A DNA stretch of 6,682 bases, taken from assembly GCA_002167945.1 (NCBI GenBank), contig NHDB01000035.1:4461-11142 (forward strand), given 5' to 3'. The position numbers and the translations under genes are program-made. The DNA is from Flavobacteriaceae bacterium TMED48. Lineage in GTDB: Bacteria > Bacteroidota > Bacteroidia > Flavobacteriales > Flavobacteriaceae. Each line of letters opens with the position of its first letter. Within the stretch, counting starts at the first letter, position 1. The notes beneath the pieces were generated by a model that made no database searches, was not told the origin of the DNA, and saw only the letters and a program-made list of their open reading frames with translations. This document shows positions 6,302 to 6,682 of the stretch, one piece after another.

Positions 6302-6682
6302 GATTTTATAAAAATAGAATTTGGGCTTTTGTCGGCTCAAAAAAGAAAGGTACGAATCTATATCTTTTTGCACCTTTTTAAGGGAAAAAAATTAAGCTCT
6401 CCTCTACCACTTTTTATCAATCCCAGTTTCTGGCAAGGTAAAAATCAGCGGGTTAGTCCCCGATACAAAGAGGCGGAAAAGATCAATGAAAAACTTAAAA
6501 TAGTTCGCTTTCAGATTCGAAAAATTGAAGATTTAGACCAGATTAAGGACAATAAATCGTTTAAAATAGTGATTAAGACTATCTCTATTAATTATCTGTT
6601 AAACAATAATTTAAGAATAGTAAATGCTTTAGCAAATCAGATCAAAACTGCCCCCTATAGAAAGAACAGAAAAACAGGTTCT
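6296..6682 (+). CDS. Putative tyrosine recombinase (integrase), N-terminal part, cut by window end
   Basis: The frame runs from ATG 6296 to the last base without a stop and gives 129 residues. An in-frame TAA ends at 6292, so this ATG is the first available start. The N-terminal part resembles the arm-DNA-binding domain of Bacteroidota tyrosine integrases: a basic strand KRKVRIYIFLHLFKGKK (16-32), then INPSFW and KNQRVSP at about 41-55, a pattern like the family's INPxxWxxKxQRV, then a helix with AEKINEKL (60-67), like the common INxKL. The last residues, YRKNRKTGS, resemble the start of the core-binding domain, where such proteins often have a NxKTGxxLS string. The catalytic Arg-His-Arg-Tyr region lies beyond the window, so activity cannot be judged. 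The gene is divergent from rfbA and would mark an integrated element extending rightward. The family call rests on pattern memory; the alternative is a hypothetical protein. Confidence 0.65.
   Translation, partial: MLDFIKIEFGLLSAQKRKVRIYIFLHLFKGKKLSSPLPLFINPSFWQGKNQRVSPRYKEAEKINEKLKIVRFQIRKIEDLDQIKDNKSFKIVIKTISINYLLNNNLRIVNALANQIKTAPYRKNRKTGS

Noticed and set aside
6315..6323. TAGAATTTG as a plus-strand -7 element
   Set aside because: It has three bases instead of two between TA and TTTG and lies inside the integrase-like frame, downstream of its start codon.
1..6682. CRISPR array, insertion sequence or rRNA
   Set aside because: No regularly spaced repeats, transposase motifs with terminal inverted repeats, or rRNA-like conserved stretches were seen.

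Overview
The window looks like chromosomal DNA from a member of the Bacteroidota, most likely a flavobacterium-like organism (order Flavobacteriales). The clues are an AH-rich, AT-rich composition, a Bacteroidota-type promoter (TTTG, 18-base spacer, TATATTTG) in front of rplU, the lack of Shine-Dalgarno sites before most genes, the Bacteroidota-style adenosylhomocysteinase sequence, an L21 protein with a long lysine/alanine-rich tail, and a Bacteroidota-type integrase N-terminus at the right edge. The assignment is inferred from these features; no database search was run.

Layout, left to right. Positions 1-1304 (+) hold almost all of ahcY, missing only its first few codons. A strong bidirectional terminator at 1333-1356 separates it from a convergent block on the minus strand. 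Read in the direction of transcription (right to left), that block is rfbA (GTG start, 5265-6137), a 177-base gap with decayed repeats, rfbC (4515-5087), rfbD (3656-4522), rfbB (2677-3663), a small DoxX-family membrane protein (2283-2657), a promoter, then rplU (1662-2219) and rpmA (1381-1641). To the right of rfbA, a divergent region of 158 bases leads to an open reading frame on the plus strand (6296 to the window end). It has no stop before the edge, and it reads as the N-terminal part of a tyrosine recombinase.

How the genes work together. RfbA, RfbB, RfbC and RfbD are the complete four-enzyme route from glucose-1-phosphate and dTTP to dTDP-L-rhamnose, the rhamnose donor for surface polysaccharide. 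All recognisable catalytic residues are present, so the pathway looks functional. rfbC-rfbD and rfbD-rfbB each overlap by exactly 8 bases, which suggests translational coupling. rplU-rpmA is the usual ribosomal pair with its own promoter. ahcY (S-adenosylhomocysteine recycling) is a separate housekeeping unit.

Most of the window is ordinary core metabolism. The parts worth a second look are the integrase-like partial gene and the palindrome on its start codon, the unusual C-terminal tail plus Rho-N/SAP-like domain on L21, the decayed repeats inside the rhamnose operon, the shortened C-terminus of RfbB, and a tRNA-3'-end-like fragment between rfbA and the integrase. I did not find evidence of a wholly new system inside the window; if one exists here it would be to the right, in DNA linked to the integrase.
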